From Carettochelys insculpta (lineage: Eukaryota > Chordata > Testudines > Carettochelyidae), in the NCBI RefSeq assembly GCF_033958435.1, contig NC_134137.1, positions 226,403,501-226,467,500 on the forward strand: a stretch of 64,000 nucleotides of DNA, in the 5' to 3' direction. Position 1 is the first letter of the stretch. Every line of letters begins with the position of its first letter. The translations under genes and the position numbers were made by a program. The notes under the pieces are model-generated. The model was not told the DNA's origin. It saw only the letters and a program-made list of their open reading frames with translations, and made no database searches. Shown in pieces: positions 45,485-54,999 of the stretch.

Positions 45485-46545
45485 CAGTCATACCCCGAGA
45501 TACACCCATTCGGGTTATGAGAATTCAAGTTTACAAGGAGTTTGATTTAAAACCCCTATCTCGTCTTACGAGGCATTTCCTCAAAATTTACGGGACCGAA
45601 TTCAATTTTGTGCACCTCAGCGGGACGTGGATGCCCTGCATCAGGAGAAAGGCTGCAGCTCCAGGCAATGGCTGCCCGCAGCTGCATCCCACCCGGCACG
45701 TCTCTCTGCACCACCTGGTGGCGGTTTCCCGGAGCCCTGGCCCAGCCTTTACCTGTGACTGGTCTGGGTCTCCGCCTTGGCTCTGCAGCAGTGGTGCACC
45801 CCGGCCCAGCCAGCGGCTGCGGGCTCCCAGGTGCTCCTGCAAGACGTGGCTGCTGGGCGCACAGCCCATCCCAACCCCACCCCTGCCCCTCGCGCCCCAG
45901 GTAGCTCAGGGGCCACCGTTGCCCGCCCTGCGCAGCTGTCTCTCGGGCACCGCTTGCCACCTGAGGCATTCCTTTGCATTTAGTGCCTCAGCCACTGCTG
46001 GTGAGGCCTCTCCGCCACACAGCCCCCCCACGAGTGAAGCATCGCCCCTTGCCAAGTGGGGGACTCCTGTGCCTGCCTAGCTTCCCAGGCGGCCAGCCCC
46101 TGACACTGCCCCCTCCCCACTTAATCTAAGCTGAGCTCAGGCCGGGCTGCCTCCCCATGCCCTGCTCTGCCCTGCCCGCCCCCTAGCACCAGCCCTGCTT
46201 CTGCAGCCGCAGGCAGCTACCTGGCTTTGCACCCCCCTCCCAGGCGCTCTTTGATTTCCGTTCCCCTGTCTCTGCAGGTAAAGACATATTGTAGAGTAAT
46301 TAATGAAGGGAAAATGCCTTGTTAGGTTGTGCTATGATAACTAATGTTATCCACTGAAGTAATTATGTTCATTTTACTGGGATCTGGTGTTATTTTAGCG
46401 TAAATGGGTGTAAATTTTGGGGCTCAGGAACACATAAAATGTTTTCCCATTGAAATTAATGGTAATTACATTTTCAACTTACAAGAATTTCCCCTAAGAG
46501 TAGTTTTTCAGGAACAAATTACCCTTGTAAGGTAGGGGAAGACTG
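45485..46545. mobile_element. Tc1/mariner (Tigger-like) non-autonomous element
   Basis: The ends CAGTCATACCCCGAGATAC and (inverse) CAGTCTTCCCCTACCTTAC are flanked by TA on both sides (45,483-45,484 and 46,546-46,547). These match Tigger/pogo-type termini. Subterminal AT-rich parts resemble Tigger ends (TTACGAGGCATTTCC). The middle (45,640-46,270) is markedly GC-rich and without transposase. Its 218-codon frame has no domain. Confidence 0.78.
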
Positions 46546-46630
46546 TAAAAGTACTGGGAAGTCTCTAATAACCTGACACAAGAATCATAATTCTATTAAT
46601 TTTGAGCTCTATTGCATAAAGCCTCTAGAA

Positions 46631-46917
46631 TAGTGTTTCTTAAACTTTGAGACCGTAAAACACCAAACAATAGTATTTTATATGCAGAACTCCTATGAAA
46701 ATTTTCTTAAAAAAAAGAAGTTGTCAATGCAAAAAAACACCAAAAAGCAACATACACAGCAAAACCAAAATGAAGTAATTTAATCAGATATCATAGCAAT
46801 GAAGAAGTAAGATTGTATCTGGTTTTACTGAGAGAAAATCTCTAACATTGGTGTATTTTTCCTGCAAGTTGTTTGTTAAACACCAGTGTTCCGCAGAACA
46901 TAGTTTAAGAAGCACTG
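46631..46917. mobile_element. hAT-type MITE with 8-bp target duplication
   Basis: The ends TAGTGTTTCTTAAACTT and (inverse) CAGTGCTTCTTAAACTA are flanked by CTCTAGAA (46,623-46,630) and CTCCAGAA (46,918-46,925). No transposase. Confidence 0.88.
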
Positions 46918-46925
46918 CTCCAGAA

Positions 46926-47668
46926 AGTTTAAGCAGCCAGTCTATTTTGGGACCTGATTCTCTGCTGCTCTGCACCTCATGCTACCATTTACACCGGTAC
47001 ATACTGGGTGTAAAGTGCTATAGATTTATAGTAGTTTACAGGCACTTTGCACAGACACAAGTGACAAGACAACAAACAATTAAGCCTATTACCTTCCCCA
47101 CTATGGATCTAGTAACCACAGAGGGTTACTTTTTCTGAAAAGACAAACGCCATCTCCATGCCTAACAGCATAAACCAAGCAGCCTTCCCGTCCCCTCCAC
47201 CCAGCATTCTGGCTAGGGCACAGCAGACTTTATCTCTGCTAATCAATCAGTTCCTAATCCCCTCCCTATATCTTCCAATCTTCCCAGGTGATAACAGATG
47301 CCAGCTGACTCAGGAAGTTAACAAAACAAACTATTCAGGAAGATATGAAAGCCATCAAGCAGCAGGGGAGTGGAGTCAGCGGAAACGTCCTTTCTAAACA
47401 TTTCTAAACATAGGTGCCTTAAAGCAACTAAATGTTTTGGGCTGCATGGACTGTCCAGATTCAGCTCCCAGTGTGTCTGTGGGGGCTGGTGAGTGCCCGG
47501 CAGAGACGCACACCACATCATCTTTGCATTTCAGCAAGCCTGAGCACATATGCAGAAGCTAGGCTGCTGCCAGCCACCTGAACACCTCACGGACAGCAAA
47601 AATCAAGCGGGAAAGCACAGGGCCTTTTCTTGATGCCTCTACGTAGGAGTGTCAGGTGGCAGAGTCCC
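46926..47668. other. Unique sequence
   Basis: Nothing recognised. Confidence 0.35.
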
Positions 47669-47728
47669 TCAAACATGAAACAGCAACGAAGGGTCCTGTG
47701 ACACCTTATAGACTAACAGAAAAGTTTT

Positions 47729-47766
47729 GAGCATGAGCTTTCATGAGCACAGACTCACTTCATCAG
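47729..47766 (-). ncRNA. Hammerhead-like core, minus strand
   Basis: Read on minus: CTGATGA, extra A, GTGAG/CTCAT stem II (one G-U pair at the base), GAAA, GC/GC stem III, TC cleavage site. It mirrors the plus-strand core at 47,773-47,810. Confidence 0.5.
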
Positions 47767-47772
47767 ATGCAT

Positions 47773-47810
47773 CTGATGAAGTGAGTCTGTGCTCACGAAA
47801 GCTCATGCTC
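47773..47810 (+). ncRNA. Hammerhead ribozyme-like core, plus strand
   Basis: CTGATGA (47,773-47,779), extra A, stem II GTGAG (47,781-47,785) / CTCAC (47,792-47,796), GAAA (47,797-47,800), stem III GC/GC, and UC with predicted cleavage after 47,810. It is identical to the plus core at 10,253-10,290. Stem I could only form with sequence across the inverted arm. Activity is inferred. Confidence 0.6.
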
Positions 47811-48040
47811 AAAACTTTTCTGTTAGTCTATAAGGTGCCACAGGACCCTTCGTTGCTGTTACAGATCCAGACTAACACGGCTACCCCTCCAATACTTCAA
47901 ACATGAAAGTGCTTCAAAAAAAAAAAACACAAAACTTGCTTGATGTTGATTGTGTGGCTAATTATCATCCTGTTTCTACTGTGGTGTCTGGGGCAAGGTT
48001 GTGCCATCTGGAATCCTCTCATGGCTTTGTTCACCACAAG

Positions 48041-48094
48041 ACTTCTTGTTGTTCTTGAAGCTACAGACTAACACGGCTACCTCTCTGATGCCTG
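48041..48094 (+). repeat. Penelope-derived tail fragment
   Basis: ACTTCTTGTTGTTCTTGAAG followed by CAGACTAACACGGCTACC is the 3' tail of the 14.3-kb subfamily without its core. Confidence 0.7.
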
Positions 48095-48185
48095 GGTCCC
48101 AACTAAGACTGCAGGGGAGACTCATCCTTTCTCTGTGTCAGTGATCTAAGTGTCACTGCACACGACAGCAAACCACACCTAGGGC

Positions 48186-48455
48186 TTAGGCTACACTACA
48201 GTTTCAATTTTGGGATACATTTGTACCCAAAATAGAAACCCCATGGCCAAACATGTTCTTGAAATAGTCTGGCTATTTCAAGCATGGTATTTTGTTCCAA
48301 GTGACATTCGAGGGTTACTGAGAATTTCGAAATAGTTCCTTAGTTCGAACCCTGGTGCAGCGTATCCTGTACCAGGCTCAAAATAAGGGAGCTTGAAATA
48401 ATATACGCAATTTGTGTATGTTATTTTGAGCCAGGTCTATAGTCCAGCCCTAGTC
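48186..48455. mobile_element. MITE, copy 1 (TATTTC-AGCATGG family)
   Basis: The ends GGGCTTAGGCTACACTA and (inverse) GGGCTGGACTATAG are flanked by TA. Shared interior words with 61,455-61,675 (AGCATGGTATT, AGTTTCGAAATAG or AATTTCGAAATAG, CAAAATAA) show that both are one family. Confidence 0.6.
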
Positions 48456-48473
48456 TAGGTGTATGGGTTACAT

Positions 48474-48594
48474 ACTAAGTGGGTCTGTCCCATGAATGCT
48501 CATCACCTGATGAATAATACTGGTAGGCTTTAAGGCGCTACAGGACTGCTTTTTTTGGTTTATGAAGATACAGACTAACACAGCTACCCTTGTG
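48474..48594 (+). repeat. Penelope-derived 3' end fragment
   Basis: GTGGGTCTGTCCCATGAATG, then a TAGGCTTTAAGGCGCTACAG block and the tail CAGACTAACACAGCTACC. This is the 26.4-kb subfamily with a mutated core (GAAT for GAAA). Confidence 0.75.
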
Positions 48595-48701
48595 AGACTA
48601 CTAGCCAAGAAGCCAAACCCAAGCTTCAGAGACCCAGCTGAAACCCCAGATGAGCCCCCACATATAACTATCCCCAAGCAGACTAGAATCTGGGACTTCT
48701 A

Positions 48702-49412
48702 GGCTACGTCTACACGTGCAGCCAACATCGAAATAGCTTATTTCGATGCTGCGACATCGAAATAGTCTATTTCGATGAATAACGTCTACACGTCCTCCAG
48801 GGCCGGCAACGTCGATGTTCAACTTCGACGTTGCTCAGCCCAACATCGAAATAGGCACAGCGAGGGAACGTCTACACGTCAAAGTAGCACACATCGAAAC
48901 AGGGATGCCAGGCACAGCTGCAGACAGGGTCACAGGGCGGACTCAACAGCAAGCCGCTCCCTTAAAGGGCCCCTCCCAGACACAGTTGCACTAAACAACA
49001 CAAGATCCACAGAGCTGACAACTGGTTGCAGACCCTGTGCCTGCAGCATAGATCCCCAGCTGCCGCAGAAGCAGCCAGAAGCCCTGGGCTAAGGGCTGCT
49101 GCCCACGGTGACCATAGAGCCCCGCAGGGGCTGGAGAGAGAGCATCTCTCAACCCCCCAGCTGATGGCCGCCATGGAGGACCCAGCAATTTCGACGTTGC
49201 AGGACGCGGATCGTCTACACGGTCCCTACTTCGATGTTGAACGTCGAAGTAGGGCGCTATTCCTATCTCCTCATGAGGTTAGCGACTTCGACGTCTAGCC
49301 GCCTAACGTCGAAGTTAACTTCGAAATAGCGCCCGATGCGTGTAGACGCGACGGGCGCTATTTCGAAGTTGGTGCCGCTACTTCGAAGTAGCGTGCACGT
49401 GTAGACGCAGCT
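48702..49412. mobile_element. Non-autonomous Harbinger derivative (711 bp)
   Basis: It has the same termini as the 38.6-kb element (GGCTACGTCTACACGTG; inverse AGCTGCGTCTACACGTG), flanked by CTA at 48,699-48,701 and 49,413-49,415. The first and last few hundred bases follow the autonomous copy, including the subterminal TTTCGA palindromes and 'CCCTTAAAGGGCCCCTCCC'. Both genes are deleted. It was therefore moved by a related transposase. Confidence 0.9.
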
Positions 49413-49559
49413 CTAGAGTTCAGCACATGAAAAGCCAGCTGGCTCTCAGCTAAGGCAGTAGGGGGGCCTCATTCTTTCCCTGAGTAAGGGATCTAGGTGC
49501 CACCCCATGGGACGGTGAAGCACACCCAGTCAGTGTGTGATTCCGCAGGCACCTCTATG

Positions 49560-50520
49560 CTCTTCAGTGAGTTTACAGAGGTATAAATGCTGGACACCCC
49601 GCCTCCACCCTGCAACCCCCCGCCCCCCCGCAGGCACGCCCTGTGACGTTAACTGGGCCAGACAGAGGTTTGCCCCTCTGGGGCCAGTGTGAGATCTTAG
49701 CAAGCAATTCCGGCCCAGCCCCCACTGCAGCTCTGGGGGGCGGGGGCGGAAGGGGAGTGCAAGCGCTAACACCCGGGGCCGCTGGGCAAAGCAGGACGAA
49801 GCCATTTTCACACACGCGCCCCGCCCGTCCCGGCGGCGGGAGCTGGCCCAGCCCCGCCACTAGCAGTCAGAGGGAAACCAACTTTCCCCAGCCGGGAACA
49901 GCCTTGGGGAAAACAGCGGCAGGAAGAGCCTCGGCGTCCGCCCGCACCTACGAGGGGCGGCGCGGCGGGCTAGGCTGTCCCGGTCCCAGGTCCCACCCTC
50001 ACTGCCCCGCGAACTGCGGCCTCACGTCCGACCCGCACCGGCACCGGGAGGGCGGGCACCAGCCGGGGCACGTGCGGGGAGCGGCTCTTACCCTGCAGGG
50101 CGCTCGGCACCAGCCCGGCGGCGAGGAGACAGGAGCTGAGCCCCATAGCGCCTCCTGGGGCGGTGCCCGGCTGCGCGGGTCGGGGGTGGCGGCGGGCTCG
50201 CCCCCGTCCTTCCTGCTGCTGCGGGAAACCAGGGGCGCCCTGCGCCTGAAAGGGAAAGCGGCGCGGTCCGCCCCAAAGGCTGAGCCCGGCGGCCCAAGCT
50301 GGAGAACTGGGGGCCTCGCGGTCCCGCCTTGGCCTGCCCCTGGGCCTGCCCCTGCCCCGCCGCCCACCACGTGGCTGCACGTCCTCCTCCCGCCGCTGGG
50401 CTTGTGGCGGGAAGCTAGAGGCGGCTCCACCAGCCCTGGCACCACACAAGGCTCGGGGCCTTGAAGCTGCTGGGAAGCAGGACAGGGGCGCCCGTTTTTC
50501 TAGCCCCACCCCCGCTTGGC
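49560..50520 (-). promoter_or_regulatory. CpG island promoter
   Basis: A sharp rise in GC and CpG density sets this stretch apart from its surroundings, densest at 49,800-50,400. No TATA box is evident; a CACGTG word lies at about 50,368. Such an island usually marks a vertebrate promoter. The exon at 50,092-50,146 reads on minus, so the start site probably lies between 50,150 and 50,520. Confidence 0.75.
50092..50146 (-). CDS. First coding exon of an unidentified secreted or membrane protein
   Basis: The minus strand has ATG at 50,146 in a good start context (G at -3, G at +4). It encodes MGLSSCLLAAGLVPSALQ: 18 residues and the first base of codon 19, with a hydrophobic stretch as in a signal peptide. 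A splice donor GGGTAAGAG follows immediately (GT at 50,091-50,090). The exon ends in phase 1, the usual arrangement where a signal-peptide exon precedes immunoglobulin-like or other extracellular exons. The next exon was not found in the 50 kb to the left, so either intron 1 is very long or the exon is too short to see. I cannot name the gene. It lies inside a CpG island, which supports a real promoter. A chance frame remains possible. Confidence 0.5.
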
Positions 50521-50566
50521 CCTGTCGGCCCAGTGACCAACCCACCCCTGGGCTGTCGGGGGTCAA

Positions 50567-51219
50567 GGCAGGGTGAGAGTCACGCCCATCTGTACCACTC
50601 TAAATGAGAGCAGCAGGATCCGGCCCATGACAGTGCCAGAGGTTGGGGGTCTGGGCTAATCTCGGCAGGGAGAGAGCCAACTGCAGGGGAGATGCTGAGG
50701 GGAAAATGCTTCTGATTTTGCTAGGCCGGTGGAGTTGAAGGTGACACTGGGCTCATGGGCTGGTTGATCTCATCACAGGCTCTAAGCATGCACAGATGAG
50801 CCACTTGGCTGCTGTTCAGCTGATGCGCCTGCCCAGCATGTAGCCCCCGCTCTGAGGCTAATTTGGTCCTTTCTTGTTTGCGGGTGTTAATACGGCTACA
50901 CGTGCCCACCACCAGCCACATCCCTAATCGCACACACTAACCGAAGAACCAATCCCTGTGGTGTGGTTGAATTTTCAGTTGTCCCTCATCGTCTGCCCCA
51001 CCCGTTCATATAGGTCTGGAAGGGTGTGTGGGTCTCAGTGGGTGTGATACGTCTGTGCCGGTGAGTGTGAATGGCTCTGAAAGTGAAGTTAGAGTCTGTG
51101 AGTGATGGGTGAGAACCTGCTAAGGAAGCTGCTGCACCTACCTAATGTTGTGGGTACCAGGGTTGGAGCGGCACTGCTGTTGGGGGCCCCCAATTGGCTG
51201 AGGCACCTGAGCATGGACC
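50567..51219. other. Unique sequence
   Basis: Nothing recognised. Confidence 0.35.
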
Positions 51220-51550
51220 AGTGTTCCCTACAAGCAGAGTGCTTCGGTGGCCACCCAGGAGAGATTGAGGTGATGGCCAGCTGATTAACAGAGTTCCCAC
51301 AGTGGGCAGTGTGTGTTTCTATTAGTGATGCACATTTGCATGTGCCTCAGTGCACATAAAATTTATTCCACACAGGTGGAAAAAAATTAGAGGAAACTCT
51401 GGAAGGGATCCCACGGGTCTATTGGATAATCCACTCCTGCACTCACCAGTCTTCTCTCTAATCTCTTTCCATGCATGGATTTTTTTCCATCCATGCGCAG
51501 AATAGATTTTTTTATGTACACTGACGTGAATGTGCACCACCAGTAGGAAA
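51220..51550. repeat. hAT-like MITE copies, two fragments in opposite orientation
   Basis: Sequences GTGCACATAAAATTTATTCC plus GGTGGAAAAAAATTAGAGG (51,350-51,395) and the inverse set CTCTAATCTCTTTCC, ATGTACACTGACG (51,450-51,530) are ends of one dispersed element (CAGTGTTCCCT type). Boundaries and duplications are unclear. Confidence 0.45.
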
Positions 51551-51589
51551 AAAAAAACAAAACCTAGCTCTGCATACTCAGAGTTAAAG

Positions 51590-52100
51590 CAGGATGTTTT
51601 TCGGGACACACAGGGACAGGCAGGAAAAGGAAATAAGGACAAGAGAATCGTTCCCTGTACAAGCAGTAACTTTTGCAAACAATGGGCCCCCAGACCTTCA
51701 AGGAGAGTTAGGAGAAAAGGGGTCTGGCACACAGTGGCATGGCAGAGAGAGGACGGAGCAGTGCAATGAGTAACAGAGGAGCAAGAGGAAGGAATGGGTA
51801 TCAGGTGCAGAATAGAGGCCATTGCACTGAAGGTGCAAGAGATGCTTTGAGAACAGAGGTTTAGAGGAAACTCATGATGGCTGGGGAGTCAACAGATAGA
51901 TGGGATGGGAAGCCCATAAGAGAGTTACTGCAGAGGGCTGCCCAGTTAGAGAGGCAAGAGGAATTGACTGATGGGACTCCTGTAAATCCCATAATAGACC
52001 CTGAGCAATCAGCACCACTCCAATGGGGTGCCTGCCTCCCCGAACTCCCCCTAAGGTTGTGGCTAAACTGCAGTATGACAAATGTGGGCATCCCACTGCA
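51590..52100 (+). pseudogene. Possible gag remnant
   Basis: A frame at 51,874-52,110 reads GKPIRELLQRAAQLERQEEL and ends just before the protease in another frame, the position expected for the gag C-terminus. No clear zinc knuckle was seen. The assignment rests on position only. Confidence 0.35.
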
Positions 52101-52336
52101 GGGGCAATAATGGGGAGAGAGGGGGAACAAACATGCCCCCTATGCTAATTGACACTGGAGCATCAGTTTGTGTGCTGGGAGAGCAATGGCTTCCCAGGAA
52201 TGCTGTGGAAACAGAAAATTCAGCACAGCTGGTGTCATATACAGGGGAAACAACTAACACACACATCACAAGACCAATCCTGACCTGTGTAGGGAATCAG
52301 GAGTCATGGATCGAATACTGTATACAGAAATAGGAA
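52082..52336 (+). pseudogene. Retroviral protease remnant
   Basis: An 83-codon frame contains MPPMLIDTGASVCVLGEQW. L-I-D-T-G-A-S is the catalytic signature of retroviral aspartic proteases, which cut the viral polyproteins as dimers. The flap and C-terminal GRD-like motif appear out of frame downstream (52,370-52,480: LGMPYLSQGRRIVDL). The LINE insertion follows at about 52,487. Confidence 0.75.
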
Positions 52337-52486
52337 CAAATTGCTAGTGAGAATAAGGAGGGTAGAATCTTGGGAATGCCTTATCTTAGTCAGGGGAGAC
52401 GGATAGTGGATTTAGCCAATGGGCTCCTATGGGGAAATAGTGAAGAGCCAGTAGAAACATACACATTATCATCAATAACCATGGGC

Positions 52487-52985
52487 TCAGCGCCCATTGG
52501 CATCAGATGCCTCTCTCACTATTTCCTTCCATCTTTCGCTGTCCAGTGCCGAGTGGCTTAGTTTCTGTGGACTAGCTCCGCACCAATCTACTACATCATC
52601 TATCCATTCTCTGTGGGATCTGCCTCTCCTATGCAAACCATCCATTATGCCGAACACCAGGGTCTTGATTTTTCATTTGTCGTTCATTCTGCAAATACGC
52701 CCAAATAGTTGTAGCTTCCGTTTTATAACCTTCTGCAGCAGGTTCTCTTTTGGCTGTATCTTCCTATAGAATTCCTCACTGGTGACCTTCTGCATCCATC
52801 CTAGTCTCAGAATCTTTCGATAACTACTCCTTTCGAACACCGATATTCTTCTTTTTGAAACTTTTGTTATCACCCATGTCTCTCATCCATACAATGCGCT
52901 GCTGAATACACATTTTCAATATGCTCAGCTTCATTGCTAAGCTAATCACTTTGCTTTTCCCCTGCATTAATGCCATACATAGATG
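52487..52985 (-). mobile_element. LINE fragment (RTE/BovB-like ORF2 C-terminus) inserted in the retrovirus
   Basis: The minus-strand frame 52,673-52,873 reads ISVFERSSYRKILRLGW, VTSEEFYRKI and RKLQLFGRICRMND. This follows the C-terminal pattern of RTE-type LINE proteins (FE..C.RKILRI.W...VTN.E; KRKL..FGH..R). Further downstream on minus come more residues ending in a W-I-D-D-V-type stretch. It separates the protease from the polymerase, so it entered after the retrovirus. Exact edges are approximate. Confidence 0.65.
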
Positions 52986-54186
52986 TGCAGCTATAAAGGC
53001 CCCAGAAGGAGGGCAAACAGAGGAAAGGGACCCATGGGTGAAAAACTTTCCTGGTGTATGGGCTAAGAATAAATTCGAATGTGGAAAAATTGATGTTCAG
53101 GTTTTAATTCAAGGGCCTGACCCTTCTCCCCAGGGTCAATACAAGTATCCACAGGAGGCAGAGGAAGGACTAAAATCTGCCATTGAAAGTTTGTTAGAGC
53201 AAGTTATTATTGTACAAATGGCCAGCATTAATAATGCCCCAATTTGGCCTGTGCTGAAGGGGGATGGGAAAATCGGGAGAATGACAGTGGCTTTTAGAGC
53301 ATTAAATGCAGCAATCCCAGCCACTGCTCCAGTAGTGGCTAAGTGCCAAGAAGTAGTTGCTGCAGTAGCAGCAGGAGCACAGTGGCTCTCAGTAATAGAT
53401 TTAGCAGATGTCTACTTTGCCATTCCCTTGCACCCCGCAACTTGGTATAAATTTTGGTTCACTTACAGGGGACAGCAGTTCTGTTTCACAAGAGTCCCGC
53501 AGAGTTTTCCTAATGGTCCTGCAGTTTGTCACACTCATGTAGTTAAGATGTAGGAAAAATTGACACCTGAAGCCCAAAAAAGAGTCATTTCCTACATTGA
53601 TATATTGGTGCATGGGAACAGTGAGAACGAAGTTGGTAGGATAACTGAGAGTGTGTTACAGATCATCCAAGACACTGGATTCAAGGTTAGCAGAGCCAAG
53701 GCACAGTTGGTACGACAGGAGGTAAAGTATTTAGGGGTCATATTGGGAAAAGAGGGACGAACCCCAGATGCACAACAGGTGGAACTGATTGGAAAACTTC
53801 CCATTCCTACTGATGTGGCATCCTTAAGAGCCCTGTTGGGGACCCTGAATTTCTCAAGAGATTTTACTGAAATGTACACTGACAAGAGTTGCCCACGGTA
53901 TTTTGTCCTACAGAAAGGGCAGCAATGGGAGTGGGGACCTGAACAAGCAAAGGCCTCACTGATCCTGAAACAGGATCTGGCCCAGGCCCCAGACCTAGCG
54001 TATCCGAAGCTGGGAGAGCTATTCATCCTGCAACTGGCTAGCACAGACCTAGCACTGGGAGCAGTGCTGCTACAGAAGCAAAGCACAGGGAAAGTACAGG
54101 TTGTGGCCTGTGTGTCCAAAGCTCTGAATTACATTGAACAGAATTTCACCCCCTGTGAGAAAGAGTGCTTGGCTGCTTGGCCTTAG
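52986..54186 (+). pseudogene. Retroviral reverse transcriptase remnant
   Basis: Two in-frame segments (to 53,553 and from 53,560) are parted by a single TAG at 53,551. The first has a pol N-terminus (QVLIQGPDP, QYKYPQEAEEGL), NNAPIWPVLK, and WLSVIDLADVYFAIPL, the first catalytic aspartate region. QQFCFTRVPQSFPNGP is motif B-like. The second has ISYIDILVHG where the family has Y-x-D-D, so the second catalytic aspartate is lost. LGVILGKEGRTP and LRALLGTLNFSRDF (thumb) follow. An ERV lineage was not assigned. It is inactive because of the stop and the altered active site. Confidence 0.85.
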
Positions 54187-54439
54187 TGTGGGCCTTGCAG
54201 CGTCAGGAGTATATGCTTCTGGATGGTCCAGAATCATAGTACAGACCACACATTCCCCACTGAAATACATCATCTGAGGAAAGGTACAAGAAGGGCAGGT
54301 CTCTAACCTGAGGCTGGCACAATGGACTCTGGCTCTTGTAAATCGAGGAGTAACTGTAGAAAAGGGGAAGATACTGTCCCCTGTGCAATTTGGCCTTGTG
54401 CAAGGGCAGGAACACAACTGTCCCCTGCCAGAGTAGAAA

Positions 54440-54980
54440 CAGGGGGACTGGCCAGTGAAATGCACAGATCTGGTTTGTAGATGGATCTAGTTTTTTCAGC
54501 GCTGGGAAAGCTAAAATAGGATTTGGAGCTGTAAAGGTAAATACCACCCAGGAATTGAAGGGACTGGTGAGGCCACACTCAGTGCAAGCTGCAGAAGTGG
54601 TGGTGGTATTGAAAGTGTTACAGGATGAGGAGCAGGAAACCACCCTGGCAATATTTACTGATTCTGACTGGATGTGCAGAACAACGGTGACGTGGCTACC
54701 CATTTGGGCAGCCAGGGGAATGTGCACCGGTGATGGAAAGCCTGTGGCCCACGAACACTACTGGGAGCAAGTGGCAGCCCTACTAAAGGGCAGGAAAGGA
54801 GTCACATGTGTAACTCATGTAAGAGCACATCAGAAACCAGGGAGTGAAGAAGGATTTTGAAATAACAGGGCAGATGCCTTAGCCAAACAAGGAGCCCTGT
54901 TAACACCAACTGAGAAAGAGGAGAAGGTAATCAGTATAGTAACCAGAACACAAAAGCAAGTGATAAGTCAAGAGACATAG
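54440..54980 (+). pseudogene. Retroviral RNase H remnant
   Basis: Plus-strand frames read WFVDGSS (first acid), then a segment with AAEVVVVLKVL (second acid), IFTDSDW (third), HVRAHQK, and after a stop NNRADALAKQGALL (fourth acid). This is the normal retroviral RNase H order, which degrades the RNA of the RNA-DNA hybrid. A TGA after EEGF breaks it. Confidence 0.8.
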
Positions 54981-54999
54981 GATCTGCAAACACTACAAG

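Larger units (their letters stand above)
47681..47896 (+). mobile_element. Palindromic Penelope-derived insertion (216 bp)
   Basis: It is flanked by an exact 12-bp duplication, TCAAACATGAAA, at 47,669-47,680 and 47,897-47,908. The two arms of about 85 bp are almost perfect inverses meeting at GATGCATC (47,767-47,774). After the right arm comes the tail CAGACTAACACGGCTACCCC. The arms are close copies of the outer arms of the 9.8-kb insertion, so both belong to one subfamily. Confidence 0.88.

Noticed and set aside
45424..46080. A 218-codon plus frame in a GC-rich block
   Set aside because: It crosses the left end of a Tigger-like element, has no domain, and overlaps open frames in other phases of the kind expected in GC-rich DNA.
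49643..50464. A 273-codon plus frame across the CpG island
   Set aside because: Low-complexity composition without a domain. Long open frames are common in CpG islands, and the minus-strand exon explains the island better.
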